Shown in pieces: positions 8,210-17,303 of a stretch of DNA of 64,000 nucleotides. This DNA is from Fictibacillus nanhaiensis (lineage in GTDB: Bacteria > Bacillota > Bacilli > Bacillales > Fictibacillaceae). The translations under genes were made by a program, and so were the position numbers. Location of the stretch: contig JAFHKR010000038.1 in NCBI GenBank assembly GCA_017052515.1, positions 868,001-932,000 on the forward strand, given 5' to 3'. The notes beneath the pieces were generated by a model that did no database searches, was not told the DNA's origin, and saw nothing but the letters and a program-made list of their open reading frames with translations. Numbering within the stretch: position 1 is the stretch's first letter; each line of letters begins with the position of its first letter.

Positions 8210-9529
8210 TTATTGAAGGTATGGTCTTGGATCGACTGCATTTGATTTTGAGCCGTTCCATGGGCCTTTGTGTAATTCAAAGTGCAAATGCTGTCCTCTA
8301 GAAGCCCCTGTGTTACCTTGGTAGCCTAAGAATGTCCCTTGAGAGACAGACTGACCTTGGCTAACAGCAGGTGTAGATCTCATGTGTGCATATAGCGTTG
8401 TGTACAATTGCCCGTTAATAAAATGCGTTATATAAACAACGTTACCATAAGAACTAGAATAGTACGCTCTTGTAACCGTTCCAGAAGCTGCTGCTACGAT
8501 TGGAACAGTGCTTCCACCTTGAGCGATATCCATTCCATAATGCATGCCCGCGCTTCTGTTACCAAAACCAGAAGTGATGATTCCTTGTGACGGCATGATA
8601 AAGTCACGACTTACTGGCGCTGGAGCAGGTGTTGGTGCCGGCGGTGGTGTTGGTGAAGGTGAAGAACTAGAGCCACTTCCAGAGTTGGATTTGTTCTTTT
8701 CTCTAGCTGCTGCTTCTGCACGAGCTTTTTCTGCAGCGGCAGCAGCAGCTGCTCTAGCTTCTGCTTCTCTCTTCTTACGCTCTTCTTCTTCACGCTTCGC
8801 ACGTTCCATTTCAGCTTTAATGGCTGCTTCTTGTGCGGAAAGAAGTTCGTTTGTTTCATCTAACTGCATAATGTGATCATGAAGATGTTCTTCTTCCGTC
8901 TCTAGTTGAGCGAGAAGCGCATCCTTTTGTTTTTTCTGGTCCGTTAGCTTTTGGTTTAATCCTTCAAGTTCAGTCAAATCTGTATTTAGAGACAAGAGTT
9001 CACTTTCAACTTGTCCCTTTTTCTTTTCAACAGACTCTTTATCTTGTTTGTGCTCTTCTAAGATGGCTTTATCTTGTTCAGCAATCACGTTTAGTGCAAA
9101 CACGCGATCAAGGAAATCACCGAAATCTTTAGAACCTAATACCACATCTAAATAATTTACCGCACCTCCGCTTTCGTACATGGAAGTTACGCGTTCTTTT
9201 AGAAGTGCATCACGTTCTTTGATTCTCTTTTTAAGAACATCAATTTCTTTTTTTAGTTTTTCAATAGAAGCTTTTGTTTCTTGAATGGTTTCTTTTTTGT
9301 TTCCAATATCGTTAAGAGTCTTGTTAATTGAACTCTCTAATTTTTGAATCTGATCCAATGTGTGGTCTTGTTGATTTTGATTTTTCTTTAGTTCACCCTG
9401 CTTTTCCGTTTGTTCAGAGCGATTCTTTTCTTTTTTCTCTTTTATCGAAGACAGAGTTTCTGCCGATACCGTATATGTACTGAATACTAGACTGAGAGAC
9501 AGTGTAGCCATAACTAGCTTACGTTTCAA
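8210..9529 (-). CDS. Secreted M23 peptidoglycan hydrolase with coiled-coil domain (EnvC/PcsB-like)
   Basis: A 439-residue exported cell-wall enzyme. Residues 1-23 are a signal peptide ending VSA. Residues ~25-270 are a long charged coiled coil of the PcsB/CwlO N-terminal type, which usually controls the hydrolase by binding FtsEX. A Ser/Pro/Ala linker (SPSPTPPPAPTPAPAP) follows. From ~315 there is a LytM/M23 zinc endopeptidase domain with HYGMD and GQHLHFELH, the expected metal ligands. The start is a TTG at 9529 because AAGGAGGAG sits 8 bases upstream; an in-frame ATG at 9556 would lie upstream of that site. Monocistronic. Confidence 0.88.
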   Translation of the reverse strand: MKRKLVMATLSLSLVFSTYTVSAETLSSIKEKKEKNRSEQTEKQGELKKNQNQQDHTLDQIQKLESSINKTLNDIGNKKETIQETKASIEKLKKEIDVLKKRIKERDALLKERVTSMYESGGAVNYLDVVLGSKDFGDFLDRVFALNVIAEQDKAILEEHKQDKESVEKKKGQVESELLSLNTDLTELEGLNQKLTDQKKQKDALLAQLETEEEHLHDHIMQLDETNELLSAQEAAIKAEMERAKREEEERKKREAEARAAAAAAAEKARAEAAAREKNKSNSGSGSSSSPSPTPPPAPTPAPAPVSRDFIMPSQGIITSGFGNRSAGMHYGMDIAQGGSTVPIVAAASGTVTRAYYSSSYGNVVYITHFINGQLYTTLYAHMRSTPAVSQGQSVSQGTFLGYQGNTGASRGQHLHFELHKGPWNGSKSNAVDPRPYLQ

Positions 9530-9890
9530 GATGGGTACTCCTCCTTGTAAGTGCAAATGTTGCCAATTTCTTTTCTGAAGTGATTATACCATTGATTAAT
9601 CATCAGTTATCGCGAAATAATATTACATTTATATTTCAAAATATTACACTTTGAAACATAATTCGACTCTTAGGCTGTAGAGATTTGTCTGTATTAGGAA
9701 ATAAAAAGGTAATATCAGCGCGTTTAACGAATGAAAGAGTAGGTACATAGAATGGGATTTCATTACAAAAATGAAGACAACTTAAGGTTAATAGACGAAT
9801 AGATTTTGTAACGCAAGAGATAAAAAGTGAGTAAAACTATCACGATCATTCGTCAAAAGCATAGGAAACTGTTAAAGGAGGGGGAAGGAC
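9530..9890. other. Divergent intergenic region without a recognised gene
   Basis: 361 bases between two divergently transcribed genes. I see no ORF with a ribosome site, no RNA motif and no array. TGAAAC near 9653 resembles an ECF -35 element and could allow autoregulation of the sigma gene at 9891, but I find no convincing -10 at the right spacing. Confidence 0.4.
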
Positions 9891-10445
9891 TTGAAGATCA
9901 ATCGGGAATTTCATAATGAAGGCATAGATTCACACTCTCTGAGTCAGGAAGAATGGGTCGTACAGATCATGGATGTTTACCAAGACAAAGTGATAAGACT
10001 AGCTTATACATACGTTAAAGATCGAAAATTGGCTGAAGACTTAGCACAAGAAGTATTTGTGAAATGTTACATACATAAAGACAATTTTAGAAATGATTCC
10101 TCTGTTAAAACCTGGGTATATGCCATCACAGTAAACTTGTGTAAAGATTATTTAAGAAGCGGATGGAAGAAATACATTCACGTGATAGACCGATTTGGGA
10201 AATCGAAAGCATCCTCTGTTTTAACACCAGAACTTTCGATCGTTCAAAAAAGTGAACATGAAGCGTTAGCAGAACATGTATTAAAGCTTCCTCTTAAATA
10301 TCGGGAAGTGATTCTTCTTTTCTATTATAAAGAATTAACCGTATGCGAGATCAGTGAAATCTTAAACAAGAAAGAAACGACGATCAGAACACTGCTTCAA
10401 CGAGGAAGAGAAATGTTGCGAAGAAAAATGGAGAAGAGTAGGTGA
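9891..10445 (+). CDS. ECF-type RNA polymerase sigma factor
   Basis: A 184-residue sigma-70 family protein of ECF size. Region 2 is seen as QDKVIRLAYTYVKDRKLAED followed by LAQEVFVKCY and TWVYAITVNLCKDYLRS (about residues 30-95). Region 4 is LPLKYREVILLFYYKELTV and EISEILNKKETTIRTLLQRG (about 130-175), a helix-turn-helix for the -35 element. The start is TTG at 9891, preceded by GGAGGGGGA. The next gene begins 4 bases after the stop and looks like its anti-sigma factor. The stimulus and regulon cannot be read. The closest general resemblance is to SigV/SigX-like stress sigma factors. Confidence 0.88.
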   Translation: MKINREFHNEGIDSHSLSQEEWVVQIMDVYQDKVIRLAYTYVKDRKLAEDLAQEVFVKCYIHKDNFRNDSSVKTWVYAITVNLCKDYLRSGWKKYIHVIDRFGKSKASSVLTPELSIVQKSEHEALAEHVLKLPLKYREVILLFYYKELTVCEISEILNKKETTIRTLLQRGREMLRRKMEKSR

Positions 10446-10449
10446 GACC

Positions 10450-11106
10450 ATGGAAGATCCGTTCAAGCAGCTGCCTGAAATATTGAACAACGGCCGTATG
10501 AGAACACTAACGTTTAAAGAGGAACAAAGACAGAAAGTCCTTCAGAGAACAAGGGATCTCCACAAGCCTCCTGCACCAAAAAGCATGTGGTATCACTGGT
10601 TTCATCAAAGTTTAAGTCTAGCTCTTGGCATAGCGTTCATCTTTATTTTTATTCAATTTGCAGAGAGCATGCCTTTTTCGCTTCAAGAGAAAAAAGAAGC
10701 TCAATCTATAGGTAAAATTCCTTATGCTAATCAAGCGATCTTAACAAAAGCTCGACATGATATGCGAAACCATCACAACATTTCAGGTGTAGTAGCCTCA
10801 CAAAAAAAAGATACCCTTACTGTTTTTATTACGTTTCCCAAAGATCTAACACAAGAGAAACAGATATTCCTTGCTGAATCCTATTTAAAAGAAGTATCAC
10901 ACCTCACGTTGAACGAGCCATACGAAGTGCAAAAGAATTTGGGGGAGTTATGGAACTATGTTAATGTAAAAGTCTACACAACGCTAGAATCTGAAGACGA
11001 CATGTTAAGACAACTGATGCACATTGAACAGAACTTCGAGTGGTTGGGTTCTATTAATAAGCATGACGGAATATTGAAATGGGAACGTATATCTGGATAT
11101 AATTAA
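10450..11106 (+). CDS. Probable membrane anti-sigma factor
   Basis: A 218-residue single-pass membrane protein. The N-terminal ~55 residues are cytoplasmic, one helix spans about residues 58-75 (LSLALGIAFIFIFIQFAE), and the remaining ~140 residues are extracytoplasmic with no metal-binding or enzymatic motif I recognise. Immediate linkage to the ECF sigma gene (4-base gap), and topology with a cytosolic N-terminal segment, fit an anti-sigma factor. It lacks an obvious HxxxCxxC zinc anti-sigma motif. The call rests on position and topology rather than on a recognised domain. Confidence 0.6.
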   Translation: MEDPFKQLPEILNNGRMRTLTFKEEQRQKVLQRTRDLHKPPAPKSMWYHWFHQSLSLALGIAFIFIFIQFAESMPFSLQEKKEAQSIGKIPYANQAILTKARHDMRNHHNISGVVASQKKDTLTVFITFPKDLTQEKQIFLAESYLKEVSHLTLNEPYEVQKNLGELWNYVNVKVYTTLESEDDMLRQLMHIEQNFEWLGSINKHDGILKWERISGYN

Positions 11107-11176
11107 ACAATAAGTTAAAGGTTTTCATGAGAACAGCTAGAAAATAGATAGGAAACAAGCAAAAGCGGTGAAAAGA

Positions 11177-11941
11177 ATGAAAAAAACACATATTAATTTT
11201 TTTACAGAAGTAGGAGCTCAAAAGCCTAATAGTATAAGAAATAAAGAAACACCTTGTCCGTTTTGTCGTATCGATGAGTTAGAGGAAGTCTTGGATAAAC
11301 AAGATTCAATCATTCTAGTGAAAAATAAATATACCGTTCTTGACGGGGCCTTCCAAACTGTCTTGATTGAAACAGATGAATGTGAAGGTGAACTCTCAAA
11401 CTATTCAAAAGAGCATCTTTATAAAGTCCTTCGTTTTGGTCTTAAACATTGGGGGAACATGTTAAACAGCGGTAAATACACGTCGGTGATGTTCTTTAAG
11501 AACCACGGTCCTTTATCAGGTGGAACGATCCGTCATCCTCATATGCAGATCATTGGATTAGATGAAGTAGATTGTCTTCATGACTTTTCCGAAAATCAGT
11601 TCAAAGGACTGACGATCCTAGATAAAGAAGGGGTCCGTTTTACCGTATCGACTGAACCAAGAGTTGGATTCTATGAACTGAATGTCATATGGGATAAAGA
11701 CGCAGAACTTTCTTTATACGCGGACTGTATTCAAGCTGGAACTCATTTTTTGCTGAATCATTTCCATAGAAGTTGTACAAGTTATAATCTTTTCTTTTAT
11801 AGGCATAACGACAGAACATTTTGCAAGATCATGCCTCGTTTTGTGACTTCACCACTTTATATGGGGTATGGTGTACAGCAAGTAGCGAACAATATAGAGG
11901 GTATTGCCAAAAGCATTAAAGATATATACTTTAAAGCATAA
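11177..11941 (+). CDS. DUF4931 protein (HIT/GalT-like fold)
   Basis: A 254-residue cytoplasmic protein with a zinc-type CPFC pair near residue 27 and the sequence GGTIRHPHMQIIGL in the middle, which resembles the nucleotide-transferase H-x-H active site of HIT/GalT proteins. The family is annotated as DUF4931 in bacilli; its substrate is unknown. The ATG at 11177 is preferred since GGTGA lies 6 bases upstream; a GTG at 11168 in the same frame is possible and adds three residues. It ends at a terminator shared with the convergent rocB. Confidence 0.7.
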   Translation: MKKTHINFFTEVGAQKPNSIRNKETPCPFCRIDELEEVLDKQDSIILVKNKYTVLDGAFQTVLIETDECEGELSNYSKEHLYKVLRFGLKHWGNMLNSGKYTSVMFFKNHGPLSGGTIRHPHMQIIGLDEVDCLHDFSENQFKGLTILDKEGVRFTVSTEPRVGFYELNVIWDKDAELSLYADCIQAGTHFLLNHFHRSCTSYNLFFYRHNDRTFCKIMPRFVTSPLYMGYGVQQVANNIEGIAKSIKDIYFKA

Positions 11942-11942
11942 G

Positions 11943-11972
11943 AAAACCAGATCTCCTCAGATCTGGTTTTTT
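11943..11972. terminator. Terminator overlapping the 3' end of rocB
   Basis: AAAACCAGATC pairs with GATCTGGTTTT around TCCTCA, followed by TT. The right arm (11960-11970) lies inside the last codons of rocB, whose stop is at 11957-11959. Confidence 0.8.
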
Positions 11973-13594
11973 GCTTGATCAAATAACGTTTCCATCGCAA
12001 ATATGATTAATGGGTGCGTTTCATCCATAACTTTGTTGATCTCGAGCCGCTCTGTCCATTGATGTGCATCCTTACCGAGTGGACCAATGTTAATGACCGG
12101 AATATCGAGTTCTCTCATATCATCAAACGGAATATGATAGCGAGATCCAAGCAATGGGAAGTTGCTTGTGAAAGATGACAAATCACGAGAATCTCCATGA
12201 AATCCAATATAACTCAAGTCCGATAAGCCACTAAAATAGTGGACATTAACGAGTTCGCTGTTGAACGTATTTTTCGCATGATTGACTACCTCATCAGAAG
12301 TGGCTTTAATGAGCGGGTGATCGCTTGAACATACAGCTGGATAAAAAGGCGGTGTGTAGAACAAGACGATCATCGGAGAGATGTCTCTGCAAAGACTTGC
12401 TAACTCAAATACATATTGTATCGTCAGCTCTCTCTCATCTGCGTTCGGATTGTTTGTCTGAAGCATGTTCTCTCTGCGATCAAGCTCTTCTTGTCCATAT
12501 TTCGTTACGGCATGTTCATAGAGTTCATTAAAAGTCAGTACTTTAATTTTTTCTTTTTTCGGAGTGAAAGGTACGATCTTAGAGACATTTTTGCTTCTTT
12601 CAAAGAGACGGTCTTCTAATCGAAGTGCTGCGCTTTTTGCACTACTTATTAACATATCTGTAATATCGGATAGCGATCGATTAAACAACATAAGATTAAA
12701 CAGCGTTACAGCTGCGTGTGGTATTTGCACAGAATAGTGATCCTTTAAATCTTTTTGGATCAAGTTGGTTGGTACAGGAGTAGCCTCCTCACGAAACTTC
12801 TCTACATAATCGACGTTCCATTCTAGTTCTCTTGTAATCTCAGCAGCCATCACATTACCGTTCATACCTGCAAGTGGCTCACCTACGTGAGTCTCTTTGC
12901 CATAACATAGAAAACCAGGCAGAATCTTTCCTGTTGACCCAGTATACATGTAAGAAGATGTATCTCCGGGGTATTTTGTGAAGCTTGGTTCTCCGTTAAA
13001 ACATGTGATGTATTTGATATCATACTCCTCTTGAAGCTGCCGTAAGACACTGACACCCGCAAGCATCCCTTCAGAATGAACTTCTTCATCCGGAACAGAA
13101 ATCATGAGTACGTTTCCTTTAAAATGACCGGTTGTCGCTTTTTCAATCATGGACATATGAAGGGCAACGCCAGCTTTCATATCCATGATGCCCCGACCGA
13201 ATAGCCATTCTCCCCTATTCAGATCATCCTGAACAAAAGTATGAAGCAGTTCTTTATTTTCGATGATCTTTGCAGTCAGTTCTTCTGGCCGAAAAGCAAG
13301 ATGTTTCCATTCACCGAAATCTTCAACTGAAACAACATCAAAATGGCTCAGCAGAATAATAGTTTCTTTGATCGAAGGATCATTCTGTACAAATGCAGTG
13401 ATTAATTTTCTACCATCTGGAAGAGGATGATGGCGAACGTAATCAGGATGTTTCGTGAAATAATCCAATGATGAAAGTGTATGGTGGAGGTGTTCAGCCA
13501 TAAACAATTCTCCATCGTGATGGGTAATGCTAGGGATTGAAACTAAATCTTTTAATAACCTCTTGTATCCTTCTTTAGTTTGCCACTTTAACAT
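11957..13594 (-). CDS. rocB: M20-family peptidase RocB
   Basis: A 545-residue protein matching RocB of the arginine-utilisation regulon in length and motifs. The M20 metal site is visible as ILLSHFDVV, GRGIMDMKAG (both with the expected His/Asp ligands) and PDEEVHSEG (the Glu pair). The C-terminal half carries SGLSDLSYIGF and the region around HQWTERLE, where the last His ligand is expected. The family removes acyl groups or hydrolyses small amide substrates; RocB's exact reaction is unsettled. AGGAGGT precedes the ATG. No other roc gene is nearby, so regulation by RocR/AhrC cannot be inferred here. Confidence 0.87.
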   Translation of the reverse strand: MLKWQTKEGYKRLLKDLVSIPSITHHDGELFMAEHLHHTLSSLDYFTKHPDYVRHHPLPDGRKLITAFVQNDPSIKETIILLSHFDVVSVEDFGEWKHLAFRPEELTAKIIENKELLHTFVQDDLNRGEWLFGRGIMDMKAGVALHMSMIEKATTGHFKGNVLMISVPDEEVHSEGMLAGVSVLRQLQEEYDIKYITCFNGEPSFTKYPGDTSSYMYTGSTGKILPGFLCYGKETHVGEPLAGMNGNVMAAEITRELEWNVDYVEKFREEATPVPTNLIQKDLKDHYSVQIPHAAVTLFNLMLFNRSLSDITDMLISSAKSAALRLEDRLFERSKNVSKIVPFTPKKEKIKVLTFNELYEHAVTKYGQEELDRRENMLQTNNPNADERELTIQYVFELASLCRDISPMIVLFYTPPFYPAVCSSDHPLIKATSDEVVNHAKNTFNSELVNVHYFSGLSDLSYIGFHGDSRDLSSFTSNFPLLGSRYHIPFDDMRELDIPVINIGPLGKDAHQWTERLEINKVMDETHPLIIFAMETLFDQAKNQI

Positions 13595-13678
13595 ATGTGT
13601 ACCTCCTAGATGTATGTATTTGTTACCTATACTCTTCTTTCCCTGTAAATCCTTCTTTAAAAAGTTTTTTGGAATGTA

Positions 13679-13708
13679 TTGACAGTTAGATAAAAGAAAT
13701 GGTATATG
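13679..13708 (+). promoter_or_regulatory. Likely SigA promoter of the MacB-like ABC operon
   Basis: TTGACA and TATATG are separated by 18 bases, about 45 bases upstream of the ABC ATPase start. Confidence 0.5.
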
Positions 13709-13752
13709 TGTATTATATCAAATAGTACACTTAGTTCATGGAGGGGTTCAAC

Positions 13753-14457
13753 ATGATTTCTGTAAGGGATTTATCATATGCGTTTAAAATTGGTAAGAAA
13801 GAAAAAGAGAATGTCATACCGGTTTTGCATCATGTCGATCTACATGTAGCAGAAGGTGAAATTGTAGCAATCATAGGAAGAAGTGGATCAGGAAAGTCGA
13901 CTCTATTAAACTTAATCTCTGGTTATATTAAATCGCAAACAGGAGATATCGTGATTAATGGGAAACAGGTAAGCAAACTATCTGAATCAAAATGGGCTGA
14001 ATTTCGATTAGAGCATCTAGGTTTTATTTTTCAAAGCTTTCAGCTGATTCCTAGCATGACTGCCTACGAAAATGTAGAGCTTCCATTGGTACTTAAAGGC
14101 GTTAGCGAAAAAGATAGAAAAGACCAAACTTTAAGAATGTTAAAGAGGGTCGGACTTGACCAGTATCAGAGTCATTATCCTGGTGAACTTTCAGGAGGTC
14201 AGCAGCAACGCGTAAGTATTGCTCGTGCACTAATCCTGAATCCTCCTCTTATCTTGGCAGATGAACCAACCGGAAGTCTTGATTCTGAGAATGAGAGAGA
14301 ACTATTAAACTTTATTAAAGAATTGAATGAAAAAGATGGAATTACGTTTTTAATCATCACGCATGATCATGAAGTAGCTTCGATCGCTCATCGAAAAGTG
14401 GAGATCAGAGACGGTTACTTAAGAGAAGGGAGCATGCTTTATGAAGTTCAAAGATAA
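13753..14457 (+). CDS. ABC transporter ATP-binding protein (MacB/LolD-like)
   Basis: A 234-residue ATPase. The Walker A motif is GRSGSGKST, the Q-loop region is FIFQSFQLIPSMTAYENVELP, the signature is LSGGQQQRVSIARAL and the Walker B is LILADEPTGSLD followed by the H-loop TFLIITHDHEV. The tandem glutamines in the signature and the T-G-S-L-D variant are typical of the MacB/LolD/FtsE group that pairs with FtsX-like permeases. The start at 13753 follows GGAGGGG; an in-frame ATG at 13738 would contain that site. It overlaps the next gene by 17 bases, so the pair is coupled. Confidence 0.9.
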   Translation: MISVRDLSYAFKIGKKEKENVIPVLHHVDLHVAEGEIVAIIGRSGSGKSTLLNLISGYIKSQTGDIVINGKQVSKLSESKWAEFRLEHLGFIFQSFQLIPSMTAYENVELPLVLKGVSEKDRKDQTLRMLKRVGLDQYQSHYPGELSGGQQQRVSIARALILNPPLILADEPTGSLDSENERELLNFIKELNEKDGITFLIITHDHEVASIAHRKVEIRDGYLREGSMLYEVQR

Positions 14458-15754
14458 ACATCGATTTGTAAAAAGTAATATGAAAAGAAACAAGACTCGT
14501 GTATGGATGACGATCCTCGCATCTACGATGGGATGTGCTTTTTTGATCATGCTCGCTTCTGTAGGTTTTGCGATACATAAGACAGCCATAGATGATGTGA
14601 TGAGCTATCGGTTGATGAACGAGATCGAAATTCAGAAAGAAAACGGTCCTTTAGTTGAGAAAGACGTGAAAAATCTTGAGAAGATTAAAAATGTTAAAGC
14701 GGTTAGTCGAAAGAAATATGTACCTGCGAGCGAAATGTCACTAGGAGAATACACCGTATATGCTGAAGTAAACAGCGCAAATATACCTTCTGAGAGAAAA
14801 GCGGGTTTGCAGCTTGAAAAAGGAAGAATGCCCAAGAGTAAAAATGAGGTTATTATCGGACACCATTTTGCTCAAGAATTAAGAAAAGAGATGCCTGAAA
14901 ACTTTACAGAAGGAATGAGTGAGGAAGAGGCACAAAAGAAGATGAAGGAATTAGCTTATGATAGAGATTTGTTAAATCAAACATTAACTTATCATATGAA
15001 GGTAGATCAGCCAGAGAGTAAAACAGATGCAGAAATAAAAACGGTACAAGTAAAAGTGGTGGGGATCAAGGAGAAACCAAAAAAAGAATGGATGATCGAC
15101 AGTTCGGTGTTGATTACGGATGATCTTCGTGATGAAATTATGCCTCTATTGAGTGAGATGGATCCTGAACTTAAGAACAACGACGATTCTTATAGTTCTG
15201 TCAAAGTATACACATCTTCAGCTGAAGATGTTAAAGCTGTATCTGAAAAGATTAAAGATAAAGGGTACCTCACTTATTCTGTTGTAAGTGAACTAAAAGA
15301 GCTAAATATCTATTTCACACTGTTTAAAGCAGGTCTTATTTTTATCGGTGGTATTGCTGTGCTCATTGCTTCTATCGGAATATTTAATACGATGACGATG
15401 GCTGTTACGGAACGTTCTCAAGATATCGGTATCATGAAAGCGATAGGCGCTACGCCAAAAACCATCAAACGCATCTTCCTTTTAGAGAGTGGATACATCG
15501 GATTATGGGGAGTTGGTTTAGGCACACTATTAGCCTATCTCATCAGCTATGGAGTCAATTTTGCGCTTCCTATCATCGTTGAACAGTTTATGAACGAAAA
15601 GCCACCTGAAGATTTTATTTTATCTTACATTCCGTGGAGTCTGACTGCAATCGCCGTAACGATCTGTATGAGTGTAACTTTACTTTCTGGTTGGCGTCCA
15701 GCAGCCAAAGCTACCACAGTTGATGTATTAAAAGCGTTAAGAAGAGATGTTTAG
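14441..15754 (+). CDS. FtsX/MacB-type ABC permease
   Basis: A 437-residue permease with the MacB topology: one helix near the N-terminus (about residues 22-45), a ~230-residue extracytoplasmic domain rich in Lys and Glu, and three C-terminal helices within the FtsX domain (GIFNTMTMAVTERSQDIGIM is the conserved coupling segment). Such pairs act in mechanotransmission or export of lipoproteins, peptides or drugs rather than classical import. The role here is unknown. Its start lies inside the ATPase gene and a terminator follows, so this is a two-gene operon. Confidence 0.85.
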   Translation: MKFKDKHRFVKSNMKRNKTRVWMTILASTMGCAFLIMLASVGFAIHKTAIDDVMSYRLMNEIEIQKENGPLVEKDVKNLEKIKNVKAVSRKKYVPASEMSLGEYTVYAEVNSANIPSERKAGLQLEKGRMPKSKNEVIIGHHFAQELRKEMPENFTEGMSEEEAQKKMKELAYDRDLLNQTLTYHMKVDQPESKTDAEIKTVQVKVVGIKEKPKKEWMIDSSVLITDDLRDEIMPLLSEMDPELKNNDDSYSSVKVYTSSAEDVKAVSEKIKDKGYLTYSVVSELKELNIYFTLFKAGLIFIGGIAVLIASIGIFNTMTMAVTERSQDIGIMKAIGATPKTIKRIFLLESGYIGLWGVGLGTLLAYLISYGVNFALPIIVEQFMNEKPPEDFILSYIPWSLTAIAVTICMSVTLLSGWRPAAKATTVDVLKALRRDV

Positions 15755-15760
15755 AAAAGA

Positions 15761-15800
15761 GCACCAGCCGATATGACAATTCGGCTGGTGTATTCTTTTT
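15761..15800 (+). terminator. Terminator of the MacB-like operon
   Basis: GCACCAGCCGA pairs with TCGGCTGGTGT around a 9-base loop, followed by ATTCTTTTTG. Confidence 0.85.
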
Positions 15801-15873
15801 GTTTAAGCCACTGCTTTAAAGGATAAGTTCTGCTCGAGATCGAAAAGAATATAACAGAGGAGTGAATGAACAT

Positions 15874-16575
15874 ATGAAACAAAACAACAGGAAACAGATT
15901 ATTGCTATGGGTGGCGGTGGCTTTTCCATGGAGCCAGAAAATAAGAGATTAGATCGCTACATTCTGAAGCAAAGTAAAGCTGATCGACCTCGCATTTGTT
16001 TTATTCCTACAGCAAGTGGAGATTCAGATGGTTATATCGAACGATACTATACAGCGTTTCAATCCGAAGAGTGTGAACCTACACATCTTTCTTTATTTTC
16101 ACCACCCGAACATTTGCAGACATTTGTAGAGCAACAAGATATTTTTTACGTGGGTGGGGGCAATACAAAAAACCTTCTAGCGTTATGGAGGGAATGGAAA
16201 CTAGATGTTCTTTTAAAGAAAGCCTATGAAGATGGAAAGATTTTAGCGGGACTTAGCGCGGGATCTCTCTGCTGGTTTGAAGAAGGCGTAACCGATTCGT
16301 TCGGCCCATTAGCTAAACTTGATTGTTTAGGTTTCATCAAAGGAAGTCATTGTCCACATTATGATGGAGAAAAAGAGCGAAGACCTGCTTATCACAAATT
16401 AATTACAAATGGACTCAAAACGGGGTATGCTGCAGACGATGGTGCAGCACTTCACTTTGTGAATGGGGAATTACATAACGTTGTAAGTTCAAGAGAACAT
16501 GCGAAAGCTTATTTTGTAGAATATGATGGAGAGAACGTGAACGAACAGGAGCTTGAAACACTTTTTTTAAAATGA
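15874..16575 (+). CDS. ygaJ: Peptidase E / S51-family serine peptidase (YgaJ-like)
   Basis: A 233-residue cytoplasmic protein of the S51 family (dipeptidase E and cyanophycinase relatives). Visible signatures are IIAMGGGGF at the N-terminus, ICFIPTASGDSDGY, FYVGGGNTKNLLALW, the nucleophile elbow GLSAGSLCWF with the catalytic Ser, and GAALHF in the C-terminal part. The family cleaves dipeptides with N-terminal Asp; the B. subtilis relative is YgaJ. The ATG at 15874 is chosen with GAGGAG 10 bases upstream; a GTG at 15862 is within that ribosome site. Confidence 0.85.
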   Translation: MKQNNRKQIIAMGGGGFSMEPENKRLDRYILKQSKADRPRICFIPTASGDSDGYIERYYTAFQSEECEPTHLSLFSPPEHLQTFVEQQDIFYVGGGNTKNLLALWREWKLDVLLKKAYEDGKILAGLSAGSLCWFEEGVTDSFGPLAKLDCLGFIKGSHCPHYDGEKERRPAYHKLITNGLKTGYAADDGAALHFVNGELHNVVSSREHAKAYFVEYDGENVNEQELETLFLK

Positions 16576-16640
16576 AGGTTTAAAGTTCTGATGATTGGGC
16601 GGAAAATGTACTATTCGTTAATCATCAGGAGGTAAATGCT

Positions 16641-17246
16641 TTGAAGAAATTAGGAATGGTTTTGTTTTACATGGTGCTCTTACTCCTACTCGCATCATGT
16701 GGAAACAAAAATAAAGAAGACGAACATAAAAATCATGATATGGAAGAGTCCAAAGCAGAAGCGCCATCTCAAGCTGCATCTAGTAAGGTAAAAGGCGGAT
16801 CTTATATCGTTAACCTTGTTAATGCAAAGGGAGATAAAGCGGGAGAAGCAACGTTAACTCAAACGGGAGATGGCGTTAAGGTGGAAGTGAACGCGACTGG
16901 GGTAAAACCTGGTGAACACGGCATCCATTTTCATGAAACAGCAAAGTGTACACCACCGGACTTCAAGTCAGCAGGATCACACTTTAATCCTACCGAAAAG
17001 AAGCATGGATTTCTGAATCCGAAAGGACCACACGTGGGAGACATACAAAATGTGAAGGCGGATAAAAGTGGAGTCGTAAAAGACGAAGTAGTATCTAATC
17101 TCGTGACACTTTCTGAAGGCAGTGACAACTCGCTTTTTGCTAACGGTGGAACATCACTTGTTATTCATGACAAGGCGGATGACTATAAAACAGATCCTTC
17201 AGGAAATTCAGGAGATCGTGTATTGTGTGGAGTTATTAAAAAGTAA
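16641..17246 (+). CDS. yojM: Cu-Zn superoxide dismutase-like lipoprotein
   Basis: A 201-residue lipoprotein starting with TTG (AGGAGG upstream). The signal ends in the lipobox LASC (Cys20). After a charged linker comes a SodC fold with GIHFHETAKC, SAGSHFNP, KKHGF, GPHVGD and LVIHDKADD. These supply candidate His ligands for copper (HFH, SHF, VIH) and zinc (SHF, KHG, GPH) and the zinc Asp. B. subtilis YojM is reported to lack two copper ligands (Tyr and Pro in place of His); both are His here, so this copy may be an active dismutase at the membrane surface. The disulfide cysteines are also present (TAKC, VLCGV). A strong terminator follows. Confidence 0.88.
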   Translation: MKKLGMVLFYMVLLLLLASCGNKNKEDEHKNHDMEESKAEAPSQAASSKVKGGSYIVNLVNAKGDKAGEATLTQTGDGVKVEVNATGVKPGEHGIHFHETAKCTPPDFKSAGSHFNPTEKKHGFLNPKGPHVGDIQNVKADKSGVVKDEVVSNLVTLSEGSDNSLFANGGTSLVIHDKADDYKTDPSGNSGDRVLCGVIKK

Positions 17247-17258
17247 GGCTATTAAAAA

Positions 17259-17303
17259 CAAAGGTGGTCCCTTATCAGTTAGGATAAGGGACCACCTTTT
17301 CAT
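17259..17303. terminator. Strong bidirectional terminator between the SOD gene and the ABC-2 operon
   Basis: AAAGGTGGTCCCTTATC (17260-17276) pairs perfectly with GATAAGGGACCACCTTT (17283-17299). It lies between convergent genes. Confidence 0.9.
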
